64,000 nucleotides of DNA from the NCBI RefSeq assembly GCF_019175385.1, contig NC_083345.1:13974027-14038026 (forward strand), in the 5' to 3' direction. Made by a program: the position numbers and the translations under genes. Shown in pieces: positions 34,299 through 46,138 of this stretch. Position 1 is the stretch's first letter; each line of letters starts with the position of its first letter. The notes beneath the pieces are model-generated. The model saw nothing but the letters and a program-made list of their open reading frames with translations, did no database searches and was not told the DNA's origin. The stretch is from Lycium barbarum (taxonomy: Eukaryota > Streptophyta > Magnoliopsida > Solanales > Solanaceae).

Positions 34299-36146
34299 AT
34301 GAAAAATATCAAAATCCCAACTCCAATCTTCCTTATTCTCCTTTATCTTCTTTCAGGTAATTCAGTTTTTTTTTTCCTCTAAAAGAACGTTCACTGCTTT
34401 CGACTTGAATTATTATGTATATTATATATACTCCCTTCGTCCTAAATAAATGAATTTTCGGGTATCACACACCTTTTAAGAAAGTTAATTAGTGACACTA
34501 ATTAACTTCTGTTACTCCCTACGATTCAAAAAGAGTGTCTACTTAATCTTTATTTTTTAGTTCAGAAAGAGTGTACATTTACTAAATCAAAAAAGAATTA
34601 ACCTTTTTTCTAGATTTGTCTTTATTAAGTGTAAGTGATCAAGTCGTAATACCTATTTAATTAGGGGTAATTTAATCAGATTACCTATTTTACCTAGAAG
34701 TTAGTATTTTCTTAAGAGAGTGCAAATGATTAAGTGGACACTCTTTTTTATCCGGCTGGAGTAATATAACTCTTTTATTTTCCGCATTTCTTTTTAAAAC
34801 TAGGGATAGTCAATATTGAGAGTTGGAAAAAACCATTAGAGAGAAGGGTGATTTTGAAGGAAAAAAAATTAATACATATTTGAATTTGTAAAATTTATTT
34901 AGTTTGGACCACAAAAATAAGTGCTAGAAATTCTTCTTCTTCGTTTTTTTTTTTTTTTTTTGTTTTTATATTACCATCAATGTAGAGTTAAAAATTCTAG
35001 ATCTCCTTCTAGCGGAATCCAGATTTTGATAAGCATTCAAGTTATATACATGACGTGTAAAGATTTTCTTACCCCATCAATGTAATTAACTTATGATAAG
35101 TTCGGTTTTTGAATCCGATCTAGCCTCTTTGAAATTTACTTGTAACCATCTTATTAAGAAGGCGTTTGATCATAGAATTTGCGACCTCAATTTTAAGTTT
35201 TGATTTGAAATCATCAATTGTTTATAAAATCTGCACAAAACTTTAACTTCAATGCAAATTTCAAATTCTCTAAAAAGTAGAATTTTAAACTTTTTTTAAA
35301 TGTAAACTTGACCCATAAGTTTATATTTTGAAAAAAAAAAAAGATTCATCATTCTAATTTTGCAAAACAAAACTCATGCTCGATGTGAAAAGATTGTATC
35401 TACATGTGTGAGGATTATATTAAAGAATAGTTAGTTACTACTATTTGTTAATTTATTGGACTAGTGGATCTTTGTAAAACTATGTATATTTGAAAGTTTG
35501 TAGTAACATGAAGTCACAAACATTTATTTATAAAAAGAACATGCAGATATGTGATTTATTAATGCGACGCCCTAGGCTTTTCCGATAACTTGTTTATGAA
35601 CTATATTCGCTCGCTTGGTAAGATTGTATAAAAGTTGGATAAGTTTTGATAATTTTCGCAAGTTATATAATTTTTATGTTTAGTAAACACAACTTAAGAA
35701 ATTCAAATTAGATGTTCAAACAAAATTTCAACTTCAAAATCAATCTGATTTCAAATCACGTCCAAACGAATCCTAAGTGACAAGACTATGTGAGTATTTA
35801 TTACACCATCAGTATAAAGATGAACTTAAAATTCTTTTGATAATAGTGTGAATTAACAAGTCCTTTTTTTTTTCCTCCCAAAATTGGTGCAGGCATGGTG
35901 GGAAAGGTGGAGGTGGATGGATGCTATGTAGATGCAATAACAGGGGGTTGTCCAAATCTAATGGAATGCGTTGAAACATGTAGGCCATGCTATCGAGAGA
36001 TTGGAAAAGTGTACCCAACATGTATAAAGCCAGACCCTTCATCTGGGATATTATATTGGCGTTGCCGCTGTGTAATGACTGATGGAGCACCTTGTCCACC
36101 CCGTGCACCGCCTCATTGTCCTAAAGATCCTCCCTTTGCTTCTTAA
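34299..36146 (+). CDS. Secreted 10-cysteine peptide, gene C
   Basis: Exons 34299-34356 and 35893-36146, intron GT-AG in phase 1, product 103 aa. The signal peptide differs from gene B by one residue (MKNIKIPTPIFLILLYLLS). The mature start differs (GMVGKVEVDG), but the ten-cysteine spacing is exactly that of gene B. CRPCYREIG replaces CLPCYRGIG. The 1.5 kb intron, against 0.45 kb in gene B, is swollen by a Stowaway MITE (34513-34763) and a GTTTGG-ended MITE (35158-35776). Genes B and C arose by a duplication that includes about 230 bases of promoter. Confidence 0.85.
34513..34763. mobile_element. Stowaway MITE in the gene C intron
   Basis: The left end is TACTCCCTACGATTCAAAAA and the right end TTTTTTATCCGGCTGGAGTA, flanked by TA, with AGAGTGTC/GACACTCT inverted next to the ends. 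A further CTCCCTTCGTCC end lies at 34431, so an older Stowaway copy may precede it. Confidence 0.75.
35158..35776. mobile_element. GTTTGG-ended MITE in the gene C intron
   Basis: The left end AGAAGGCGTTTGATCATAGA and the right end CACGTCCAAACGAATCCT are approximately inverted, with GATTTGAAATCA/TGATTTCAAATC next to them. It belongs to the family at 22916 and 24355. Confidence 0.6.
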
Positions 36147-36380
36147 TTAAGTAGTACTATATGAAGACATCCATGAGTGAAAGACGAGAAAATATTTCTG
36201 TGTTTGAAATATTTGAATGTGTATTCACCAATTAAATATTTTAATGTGTATCAATAGATACAGCCACCAATTAATTTTGTCAATATCTTCCCTAGTATGA
36301 TAGCGGGGCACATTTTAGTGAAGACACTAAATTTTTTTAAGGGGGCGAGTATAATAATTTAGTACTATTGACAATTAAAC

Positions 36381-36527
36381 CAGTGGCGGACCCATGTACA
36401 ATTTTTGGGTGCTCCAGCACCCATTAAATTCAGTTACGGAGTGTATAGTTGTATAGAAAATATAAAGGAAACAGATATAAATAGTTAATAGAGCACCCCC
36501 GAACTCAAAATCTTGGGTCCGCCACTG
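36381..36527. mobile_element. hAT-type MITE, 147 bp
   Basis: Ends CAGTGGCGGACCCA and TGGGTCCGCCACTG are perfect inverted copies. The 8 bp TSD AATTAAAC is at 36373-36380 and 36528-36535. Confidence 0.92.
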
Positions 36528-36935
36528 AATTAAACTCGATAAAATTTGTTGTGAGGCTTAACTAAGACGAACCACATTGAAATGACAATGTTAGATATCA
36601 TAAACGACGAATTCGGAAAGTCAATTGTCAAGATTATTAGGTTAAAGCAAGGACAATACCGTAAGGCCGAAAAATTGAATTAGAGCGAACAATACTTTTG
36701 AAGGAAAAGTTGAATCGGACTGAACAACAGAAATATGTGATATTAAATCTTTTATTACAAATCAACTCTCCAATCATGAGATTACATGTAAATGATAAAG
36801 AAGGGGGAGAAGTGTACCAAACAATTCCTTTGCTCTTTAAGCTGATTGAGGTAGATGCTTCTCTTAGATTCAAGAAGTCCAAGTGTTCTCCCTCCAAAGC
36901 TAGTCCATGAAGATCCTTTGGATATCTTTTGCATC
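36528..36935. other. Intergenic sequence, no gene recognised
   Basis: Overlapping open frames on both strands here (70 and 112 codons) have no recognisable domain or intron context. I see nothing I can name. Confidence 0.4.
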
Positions 36936-37614
36936 CAGTGGCGTACGCAGAATTTTTTGTTAGCAGTGTCGACATTTAAAAAAGTGAAATTTAAATAACT
37001 TATTATAGTGACGTTATATTTAAAAAAAAAAAAAAAAATTCAACCTGAATTATAAATTAAATTATAAAATCCACCAGAAGAAAACGATGAATGTTTTCAA
37101 GAAATTCCAACTTGAAAGGAAAAAAAATGAAAAAATAAATAAATTAAAAGAGCTTACATTCGAAAGAGCAATACAAAACACCAACAATTGCCTTTAGAGT
37201 TGCAGGCTCTAGCTCAGTTTAGATATTACTCCCTCTGGCTAAAAAAGAGTATTCACTTACCAAATCAAGAAAGAATTAACCTTATTTTTTAAGCTTTGTC
37301 CTTATTAAGTGTTAATTGACATTGAAGTTAATAGATAAATATCATATTGCCAATAAATGATGTTTGCCCAGTTGAATAAAATCTCTGTGGCTTCTTTGTT
37401 TTTGGATTTGGAATCTCAGGGATCGAAGGCACGACCTCAAGGCAACAGTTAAAGCGCCCAACCAGTGAGCTACCAACATTGTAGTGCTAAGCAATGGCAT
37501 CTCATTTATATTTATCTAAATTTTTGTCTGAATAGTATTCTACATATATAAAAAAAAAAATCCGATCAAGCCGTGTCGGGTGACACCCCTCAGATACACG
37601 TGGGTCCGCCCCTG
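36936..37614. mobile_element. Larger relative of the CAGTGGCG hAT MITE
   Basis: It starts CAGTGGCGTACGCAG and ends GTGGGTCCGCCCCTG. Flanks TTTGCATC (36928-36935) and TTTGCACC (37615-37622) make an 8 bp TSD with one difference. A Stowaway-like end (TACTCCCTCTGGCTAAAAAA, 37228) lies inside. Confidence 0.7.
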
Positions 37615-38806
37615 TTTGCACCACTATGGAGGAAGACTATGACTAAACAGAGAAAACACCTTGTATCTCATACAATAGATGAGAAGCTCAAGCAAACACT
37701 TGCGGGACATTTTTTCACTAAGACATGCAAATGAGACAATTGTCACATGTGTGTTCTACAAAAACAAATGTTCTTAGACTTCAAGACAAGTGTGTAGTCT
37801 TCAAGACACTAATACCTTTTATATTACATTTTTTTTGGGTAGTAATTTCTCACTTGGGTGATATAGTCCATTTAATTAGGTCAACAATTCTCATACTAAG
37901 AGCGACTGATCCCGCTTCGATCCACTCATTACCTTCAATAAACACTTCTGTACTTGCAAAACACCTCGTGAACATCCATAGCATGATACTCCTAAAGTGA
38001 ATCAACACGTAGGTTGGTGCATATAAGATATTATGGTGATTTTAGGTCTAAGGATCACCTGCACAACCTCCACATGAGTACTTCCTCATTGACAAGCTTG
38101 TTGGACATCCATTAAGGTTTCCTTATACAGGTCAATCCAGTGAACTCATTCTTATTCTTTAATTAGCACCCATATTCTTGCATTAGTGTCACACGCACAA
38201 GTGGTTATGAGATACAACACCTTCTATATTGAGCATACATATAAAGTGCCAATTTAACTGGTTTACCCTTTTTCGATAAATCATAATGACTGGGGATTTT
38301 TTTTCTCAAAAAGTCTCCCAATCTATTTAAGTGATTTTTTCATAGAAATTCACTCAACCTATTTAAATGATTTTTTCATTAAATTTTGTTGACATGAATT
38401 TTTTATTTAAAGCCAATTTTCTTAGAAATAAAAAGGTAACCATTTTATTGACCCGCACCTAATCCACTACAAATGTGCTGACCAAGGCCCTTTATTTAAC
38501 CTTTTATACGACATATTGACATACACATGAATATATGCGAACAATTATTCTTACATATGTGGTATAAAAAGGTAAACTAAAAGGGTCAATATATTTTTAG
38601 AGGATTGGGTCAAGTAGGGCGGATCAATAAAATAATTAAAATGAGTATCTTTTTTTTTTTTTTTAAATTATCTCTAAGTAAAAATTCTATGTCATGAAAA
38701 ATTAATAAAAAGATCACTTAAATAGGTTGAGTGACTTTCTAAGTGAAATATTAATAGTTGAGTAACTTTTGAGTTAGAAAACAAAGTTGAATGACATTAG
38801 AACTAA
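37615..38806. other. Intergenic sequence before the chromovirus
   Basis: No gene was recognised. 38290-38770 contains approximate inverted repeats (CAATCTATTTAAGTGATTTT and AAGATCACTTAAATAGGTTG) that may be a MITE into which the chromovirus inserted. Confidence 0.4.
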
Positions 38807-38811
38807 CTTAG

Positions 38812-39398
38812 TGTCACGCCCCGAACCATGGCCTGGACGTAACACGACACTCAGTGCCTGACTGCATGTGACCGAGCGAACCACATGGCTTGTTAAATCA
38901 TCATGATACATAACATAAGTGGAATATAACGTGAATGCATGATGAGCCTTTATAAAACATGGTAAGTCATAATACTTAATAGAATACTTGTTTAAACATG
39001 AGTGAGCCAAAATGGCTATACGACTCCAAATGTCTGACATGACATAACTAACTTGTCTAGTCTATGAAACCTCTATCATGAGCCTGACTGGAAAGCATAC
39101 TTACTGGGACAAGGCCCCCAGCATACCTTTAGATGCAAAACTAAATAAGGAAATATAATGTCTAAACCCCGAATGAGATGGGGCTCACCAATAAGCTGGC
39201 ACGTGCAAATCCTAATGATCAGAAGTGTCGTCCTGTAAATCCGTACCTGCATCGTGAAATGCAGGCCCCCGGGCAATAAAAGGGGACGTCAGCACATTGA
39301 ATGTACTGGTATGTAAAGCAACCGAAAGAAACAACATGGGACATGGAATAACATGATAAGAACCGAAACTGAAAACCTGGACATGATCATGAGCATGA

Positions 39399-39456
<58 letters not shown>

Positions 39457-41364
39457 CATAAGTAAAAACATGATAAGTAGGGAGAGCATTTCATAAACCG
39501 ACATGTGATATCACCACGTGGGTACGTGGAGTCTGGTACCTCGCCGGACCAGCAGAGCCTCTATACCTTGCCAGGGTATAAGGTGGTAACGTACCTGATG
39601 GATCCATTCACTGTAAAATTAAGGTATCGTCCTAACTGGGCGGAGCGATCCTTGTCCTATGGTGGCTACATAGTTTCAGGCTATCTGAGCCTTCTCGGTA
39701 ATTCGTGCAACTCCCAAAACATGAACATAATATAGTTGGCTAAGAAGCCCATGACTTTCGTGAATTAACTTGTACTTGTCTTGTAATCATGATTTCACGA
39801 AATAACTTGTAAACATGGTTTCATGAAATAGCTTGTAAACATGTTCTTGATTTATGAGTAATACAATAGTTCATAATCATATATTTGTAATTGACTTGAA
39901 AACATGCTTGTAACTTGCAAAATAAAATCATACAGTTTCATATGAACATAATGAGAACACACGAGGAAGAATTCATGATTCATGGATTAAGCTAGGATTC
40001 CTAATATCCGTAATGGAAGATTAGGAATACAATAACGAACATAGATACAAAATTCATGTACATACATACATAATTACGGGCTACCAATATGTTGGGTTTA
40101 ATGCCCTAGGATTTGAACTCCATAGATTCTACGAAACGGATCATGGGGAAGAACGTAGAGATTCCCACATGTGGATGGAAGTTCTACATACCTTAACTTC
40201 CTGCTTTTGAGCGTATCACAATGTCCTTCAATCCCTTCAACTTTAATCTATAGCAATACAGGTCATAGGGACTCTATATTAGCAACAGTATCCATGCTTT
40301 GTTCATCTAAGCATTTTATCAAACACTTGGTGGGCATGAAGCTCCACAACCTTCATTAATGGTGTTTTCTTCACCCAATCCCCACTCTATTACTTCTAGC
40401 TGATTCTACAATCTCAAATAGGTGTAATTAACATCATTCTTCATCACCCACATGAATACAACAATCCCAAGTCAACAATCCAAAACTCTAGCATAGTTCA
40501 TATAATTCTCTTTATCAAACCCATTTACTATTCTCCCAAGAACTCATCAATTCACAACTATAAATGATTAGAGAGTAGAAACATTACCTTTTTGAAGTCC
40601 AATCCTCTTGAATTCGGATTCTAGGGTTTCCACATCCAACAAAAATGTTCCAATCCTAACTCTATGGATTAAAAGAGTTTACTCAAGTTAGAAAGGGATT
40701 AGGGACTTAAATTCAATCTAGAATCATGATAAAAACTTACCTTGGAAGATCTTGAGGTTTGGGACTTGTTCTCTATGAGTTTAGAGAGAATTTTCGTGAA
40801 TAGGGTGTTGGGGAAATAAACCCCAAATCCCAAATATAACAAAAAAACGCGTAAACCCGACATTTGACCCGAAATCGACCTGTTTCGCGATGGGTCCGCG
40901 ATTCGGGTGCATCGCGCATCAGTCTGCAGCTAAAATCTCAGAGTTGCGCGATCGGTCTGCGAAGCGGGACCATCGCGCGATCTCTCACGCGCCCGCACGC
41001 GCCCCGAGAAGCGGCGGGTGTCGGTTCTGCACAGTGTTTGGTAAAATGGGCATAACTTCTTGTACACAGCTCTGTTCAAGACCCATAATATACCGTTGGA
41101 AAGATATTTCAAAGGGATACAACTTTCATCAAGGAAATTTTCCCAAATTCCAAATTAATAGAGGGGTTATGGTCGTTGGAAGTAAGACCTTCTATAAACT
41201 CACTTGCAAACATGCCCCGTAGAGTGGCTTCCAACTTTGCTTTGCCCAAAGACATTTCTTATGACTTGATTGGTTTTCAAAACACTTCCTATAACCCTCA
41301 TATTGGTTCCATTATATTATCATCTTATGAGTCAAACCTTCGCCCGAAGCTACGAGGTGTTACA
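38812..41364 (-). repeat. 3' LTR of the chromovirus
   Basis: It begins TGTCACGCCCCGAACC and ends GAGGTGTTACA. It carries an (AT)n run at 39403-39455 and a GC-rich segment at 40880-41030 with two hairpins. The open frames inside are LTR sequence repeated in the other LTR, not genes. Confidence 0.93.
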
Positions 41365-41381
41365 ATATCTCTCCCTTGGGA
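41365..41381 (-). other. Polypurine tract of the chromovirus
   Basis: The minus strand reads TCCCAAGGGAGAGATAT immediately before the 3' LTR, the purine-rich primer for plus-strand synthesis. Confidence 0.75.
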
Positions 41382-42092
41382 TCATTCGTCCTCGAATGAT
41401 GGGTCATGGTTAAGAATATGGCTGGACATGGCTTGACTACATGAACGTCAAGAAAACATGACATGAAACATGGAGACTGAACTAACATGACATGGTTACA
41501 TGGAAACGTGAATACTGAGACATGATCATGGGCACTGGATAGCTGACAGGAACGTGGAACATGAGACATAACATGACATGAGGCATGGAAACTGACATGG
41601 CATAGTTTCATGAAAACATCAGTGCCCAAACATGAGACATGAATAGCGAATACATGAACTTGAACGTGAAACGTGAGGCATGAATACATAAGGGACATTA
41701 TAACTCTTCTCCAAAATGTCATTAAGCCATCATTAATTCGATACTCGTAATTCTTGCCCGACACACAACATTTACCTTGCTTTCCTTAACAACTTTCGTC
41801 TCCTACCTCAAATGTCTTTGAAATCTCATTTAGAATCATTAAATATTACTTCTTACTCGTCAACATGTCGTATACGTCATACCCTTAGTGGGTCTATTCG
41901 CGGTACGCTAACGGGGAAATTTCCAAGCTGTAACATTCTCCCCCCCCCCCCCTTTTGGAAAATTCATCCTCGAATGTTAAACACTCGGGATTCTACAAAA
42001 ATTTCGCCAGAGTTTCCCCTGTAATATGGCACTACCAACCTGTCACAACAACCCATAATATCATTGCCTCACAGGGATACATCACAATAGCA
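41382..42092. other. Chromovirus region between integrase and 3' LTR
   Basis: 41400-41700 is made of imperfect CATGACATGAAACATGG-like short repeats, and a run of 12-13 C lies at 41940-41952. No coding frame was recognised. Confidence 0.5.
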
Positions 42093-43490
42093 CTATAAAT
42101 TGGTCACACACGACCAAAAGCATGAAAAAAAAAACTTACATACCTCAAAATCTTGGTGCTTCATCATAAATCTCTTCTGCGGCTGAAACAAGTGCGGGTA
42201 CATGGATTTCATATCCTCCTCGGCTTCCCATGTAGCTTCCTCAACTTTCTGACTCCTCCACAGGACTTTCACTGAGGCTACTTTCTTAGTTCTCAACTTG
42301 CGAACTTGACGGTCAAGAATGGCTACGGGGATCTCCTCATAGGTCAAATTATCCTTAACTGTTATAGTCTCAATAGGAACAACCAACGACGGGGTCTCCT
42401 ACACACTTCCTCAACATGGATACATGAAACACGGGGTGTACAACAGCTAAATCTCGTGGCAACTCAAGTTCATAAGCTACTAGAACGATCCTTCGCAGAA
42501 TTCTATAAGGTCCAATATATCTGGGGCTGAGTTTGCCTTTCTTGCCAAATCTCATGACACCCTTCATGGGTGAGACTTTAAGGAACACCCAATCATCTAC
42601 TGAAAATTTTAAGTCCCTTCGCCTCACATCTGTGTAAGACTTCTGGTGACTCTGAGCCGTTTTCAAACGCTCATGTATTAACTTAACTTTATCCATAGCC
42701 TGGTAAACCAAATCTGATCTTAACAACTCTGCTTCACCAACTTCGAACCAACCAATTGGTGATCTACACCTTTTCTCAAAAAGGGTTTCAAACAGTGTCA
42801 TCCCAATACTAGCATGGTAATTTTTTAATTTTTTTTGTAAGTAAACTCAATAAGAGGCAGGTGGTCATCCCAATTACCATTGAAATCAAGGACACATGGT
42901 TACTGAACTGAATGAATACATGACTACTAAACTGAATGTCTATTGAACTGATTGAAGACTGGGCTGACTGAATACTGAGCTAACTGAATACTGGATTAGC
43001 TGAATACTGAGCTGGCTGAATACTGGATTAACTGAATACTGAGCTGACTGAATACTGGATTAACTGAATACTGAGCTGACTGAATACTGAACTGGCATGA
43101 ATACGCGAGTACTGGACTGATATCTGAGTACTAAGCTGACATAAATATCTGAGTATTGAACTAACATGAATATTATAACATGAGATCTGAATAGCGTATC
43201 TGTCTGACCATTTGTCTGAGGATGAAAAGTTGTGTTAAGGTTCACCTTGGTACCCAATCCTTTCTGAAAGGATTTTCAGAAGTTCGCTGTGAACTGAGCA
43301 CCATAATCTGAAATAATAGACACTAGGGTCCCATACAATATGGAAATTTCATTAACATATGACTTGGCATAATCTTCTTGTTCAATCTGTGGTCTTAACT
43401 GGCAAGAAGTGCGTTGACTTCGTAAATCTATCCACAATCACCCGAATTAAATCATGCCTCCTAGCTGAACGAGGTAGACCTAGAATGGTG
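42093..43490 (-). pseudogene. Chromovirus integrase, interrupted by a minisatellite
   Basis: About 43450-43200 shows core motifs VIVDRFTKSTHFLPVKTT, SIISDYGAQFTANF and GTKVNLNTTFHPQTNGQTD with stops. 42880-42840 continues with NGNWDDHLPLIEFTY, and 42801-42370 with RCRSPIGWFEVGE and KGKLSPRYIGPYRILRR. After a one-base frame change near 42390 the C-terminus reads VKVLWRSQKVEEATWEAEED, the chromodomain-like end. Between FHPQTNGQTD and NWDDHLP a repeat array (about 42900-43190) replaces the expected stretch. The protein cannot be functional. Confidence 0.85.
42900..43190. repeat. Minisatellite inside the integrase remnant
   Basis: Units of about 32 bp alternate TGAATACTGGATTAACTGAA and TACTGAGCTGAC-like halves, about five clear copies at 42960-43090 with decayed copies on both sides. 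Confidence 0.8.
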
Positions 43491-45476
43491 AGCTTCTGAC
43501 ATAATTAGCTCTCTGAGTCCATCTACATATGGAACGCATAATCTGCCTCGGTATCTCAAGGTACCATTATCTCCCCCTTGTTCAAAAGCTAAGGCTTTCT
43601 ATTCGTGAATCCCCTCTTTCATCTACACCAAGTAGGAATCACCAAACTGCTTCTCTCTAACTTCAATGACTAAGGAGGAATAAGCCATGTTCTGGATAAC
43701 AACTCCACTTACTCCGGAGCCTGAAAGTTGAATTCCTAGCTTGGATAAGCGGTGAACTTCTTTCACCATAGTTCTTTTGTCTGTCTAAATCATGAGCCAT
43801 ACTTCCCATACTTGTTTTTTTTTTTTTCTGAGATACTTCCTAAAATACTCATAGTACTGTTGTGCGCTAAGTCCATGACTAGCACCCTAAAGATTAAATA
43901 GTCTCATGCAATGGCACTACCTTTGTGACACATAACTGGGTATGATCTTATGGATTTTCTGTGATCGCCTAATCGATAGTAATTGAACTTGACACGATCC
44001 GTTCGACGATCATTCTACTCACTTCGGGTTTCCTCTAAGATGAAGCATATTCCTTATGGAGACTATCTCATTATGCCAACTTAACTGAACTGAGGTTCTT
44101 CATATCTCATACTAACCCTTCGGGTCTTCAATTATCTCACTGGACTTACTGGCGATTTATGTATCTCCCCTTTAGACCAAGGCTAACGTCTTATACTTAC
44201 AAATTCTTCTTTTTTTGATGGGATCCAATTAACATTCCTTACCTTCTGCAATTCCTTTGTACTCTACAACACTGACTTTTTTTTTTACTCACATCTGAGC
44301 AATTTCTCATGGGGAAAAACTAAATTTACTTACATGAACGGTTGCTACTGTATTCATAACTGGCATACTCCATCTTAATGACTTTACTCTGCTCACATTG
44401 TAAATCTTAGGTCAACCCCTTTTTGACAACTCTTAAAGGCTATTCTTCTGTAGTTTGCTCTCTTACGGCTTAGCTGATTTCTTCTTCCACTAATCACTCT
44501 ACTCTGAACTTAACTTAAGCCCTTGGTTTCTAACACACATTCGGATGTATCCGAACTGTCACCTACTCAAGGTGTTCATCTGAATAGGAAATCAAATCAT
44601 ATTTCTCAAAGTCAGCCGTACTCGTAACTTAGTCAAATCTTATCATTACTGTTGACAAGGCTTTTCCAGACATATTACGAACTTATATCTCATTCTCTTT
44701 CTATTTCTAGGAAAATTTTGGCAGAGTTTCCTCTGTATTTCTTACTATCCCAAAACCTGCATGCAGGAAATACCAACAATGCCTCACAAGGCCAGCATAT
44801 ATACATATATATCATATCATATCATAGCCACACAGGGCTCCCAATTTCAACAACAGTATAAAAATGATGAACTTACCTCATATGTCCAAATCAAACTGTA
44901 CCTGTTACACTTTCCTGTTTATTTTCCTTTTCAATCTTTAACTGCAGATGGAGTGGGTCCTGATGACCTCCGGTAGAAAACTGTCTGCCACCACTTCCTT
45001 GAGATCCTCCATGATTTACCTTTTTCCTGTTGACTTAGCTCCTTTTCTAATTTCTCTGATATCATCTCCCTGTTGTATTCCATTCTCCTTTCTCAAGAAC
45101 ATCATTATCATTCAACATACCATTCATTCCACTACACCCCTTCTCGGGTAACTTACATTGTATTCCACTTTCAATAGCACTTTAAGTCTCATTCGTTACC
45201 AGTAAGTACTGCACAATTGTACCCCCTATGGGTAAACATCCTTACTTGGACCTTGAATTACCTGTTCATCTCCTACGCATTCGAAACATACGTAATTCGA
45301 GAGGAAGAGAAGTTACTTATTGCTCTAAGCTTCATGGCACGATCTAGAGTAGAAAGAAGTGAGACAAATCCTGAATGTCTTGGTGGTCAACTGTTTATAT
45401 GTGTGGGGCCCTCACATATATAAAAGTGACCCCACTGGACACGGTTTCATAGACTCCCTAAAGATCCTTGAACCTA
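43491..45476. other. Chromovirus interior without recognisable gag-pol
   Basis: I find no RT, RNase H, protease or gag motif on the minus strand. 44700-44870 (GCAGAGTTTCCTCTGTATTT, TGCCTCACAAGGCC) resembles 41998-42090 on the other side of the integrase, so the interior contains a diverged direct repeat. The part near the LTR (45350-45476) is leader-like. Confidence 0.55.
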
Positions 45477-45489
45477 GGCTCTGATACCA
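45477..45489 (-). other. Primer binding site of the chromovirus
   Basis: The minus strand reads TGGTATCAGAGCC five bases inside the 5' LTR, the standard complement of initiator tRNA-Met used by many plant retrotransposons. Confidence 0.9.
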
Positions 45490-45494
45490 AGCTT

Positions 45495-46080
45495 TGTCAC
45501 GCCCCGAACCATGGCCTGGACGTACACGACACTCGGTGCCTGACTGCATGTGACCGAGCGAACCACATGGCTTGCTAAATCATCATGATACATAACATAA
45601 GCGGAATATAACGTGAATGCATGATGAGCCTTTATAAAACATGGTAAGTCATAATACTTAATAGAATACTTGTTTAAACATGAGTGAGCCAAAATGGCTA
45701 TACGACTCCAAATGTCTGACATGACATAACTAACTTGTCTAGTCTATGAAACCTCTATCATGAGCCTGACTGGAAAGCATACTTACTGGGACAAGGCCCC
45801 CAGCATACCTTTAGATGCAAAACTAAATAAGGAAATATAATGTCTAAACCCCGAATGAGATGGGGCTCACCAATAAGCTGGCACGTGCAAATCCTAATGA
45901 TCAGAAGTGTCGTCCTGTAAATCCGTACCTGCATCGTGAAATGCAGGCCCCCGGGCAATAAAAGGGGACGTCAGCACATTGAATGTACTGGTATGTAAAG
46001 CAACCGAAAGAAACAACATGGGACATGGAATAACATGATAAGAACCGAAACTGAAAACCTGGACATGATCATGAGCATGA

Positions 46081-46138
<58 letters not shown>

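Noticed and set aside
39289..41222. Open frames repeated identically at 45971-47904
   Set aside because: They lie wholly inside the two chromovirus LTRs and their duplication is that of the LTRs.
42306..42530. Plus-strand frame over the integrase remnant
   Set aside because: It is antisense to recognisable integrase C-terminal motifs.
44962..44985. CTGATGA...GAAA, possible hammerhead ribozyme core
   Set aside because: The stem II pairing is only two bases with extra bases before GAAA, and I could not place stems I and III.
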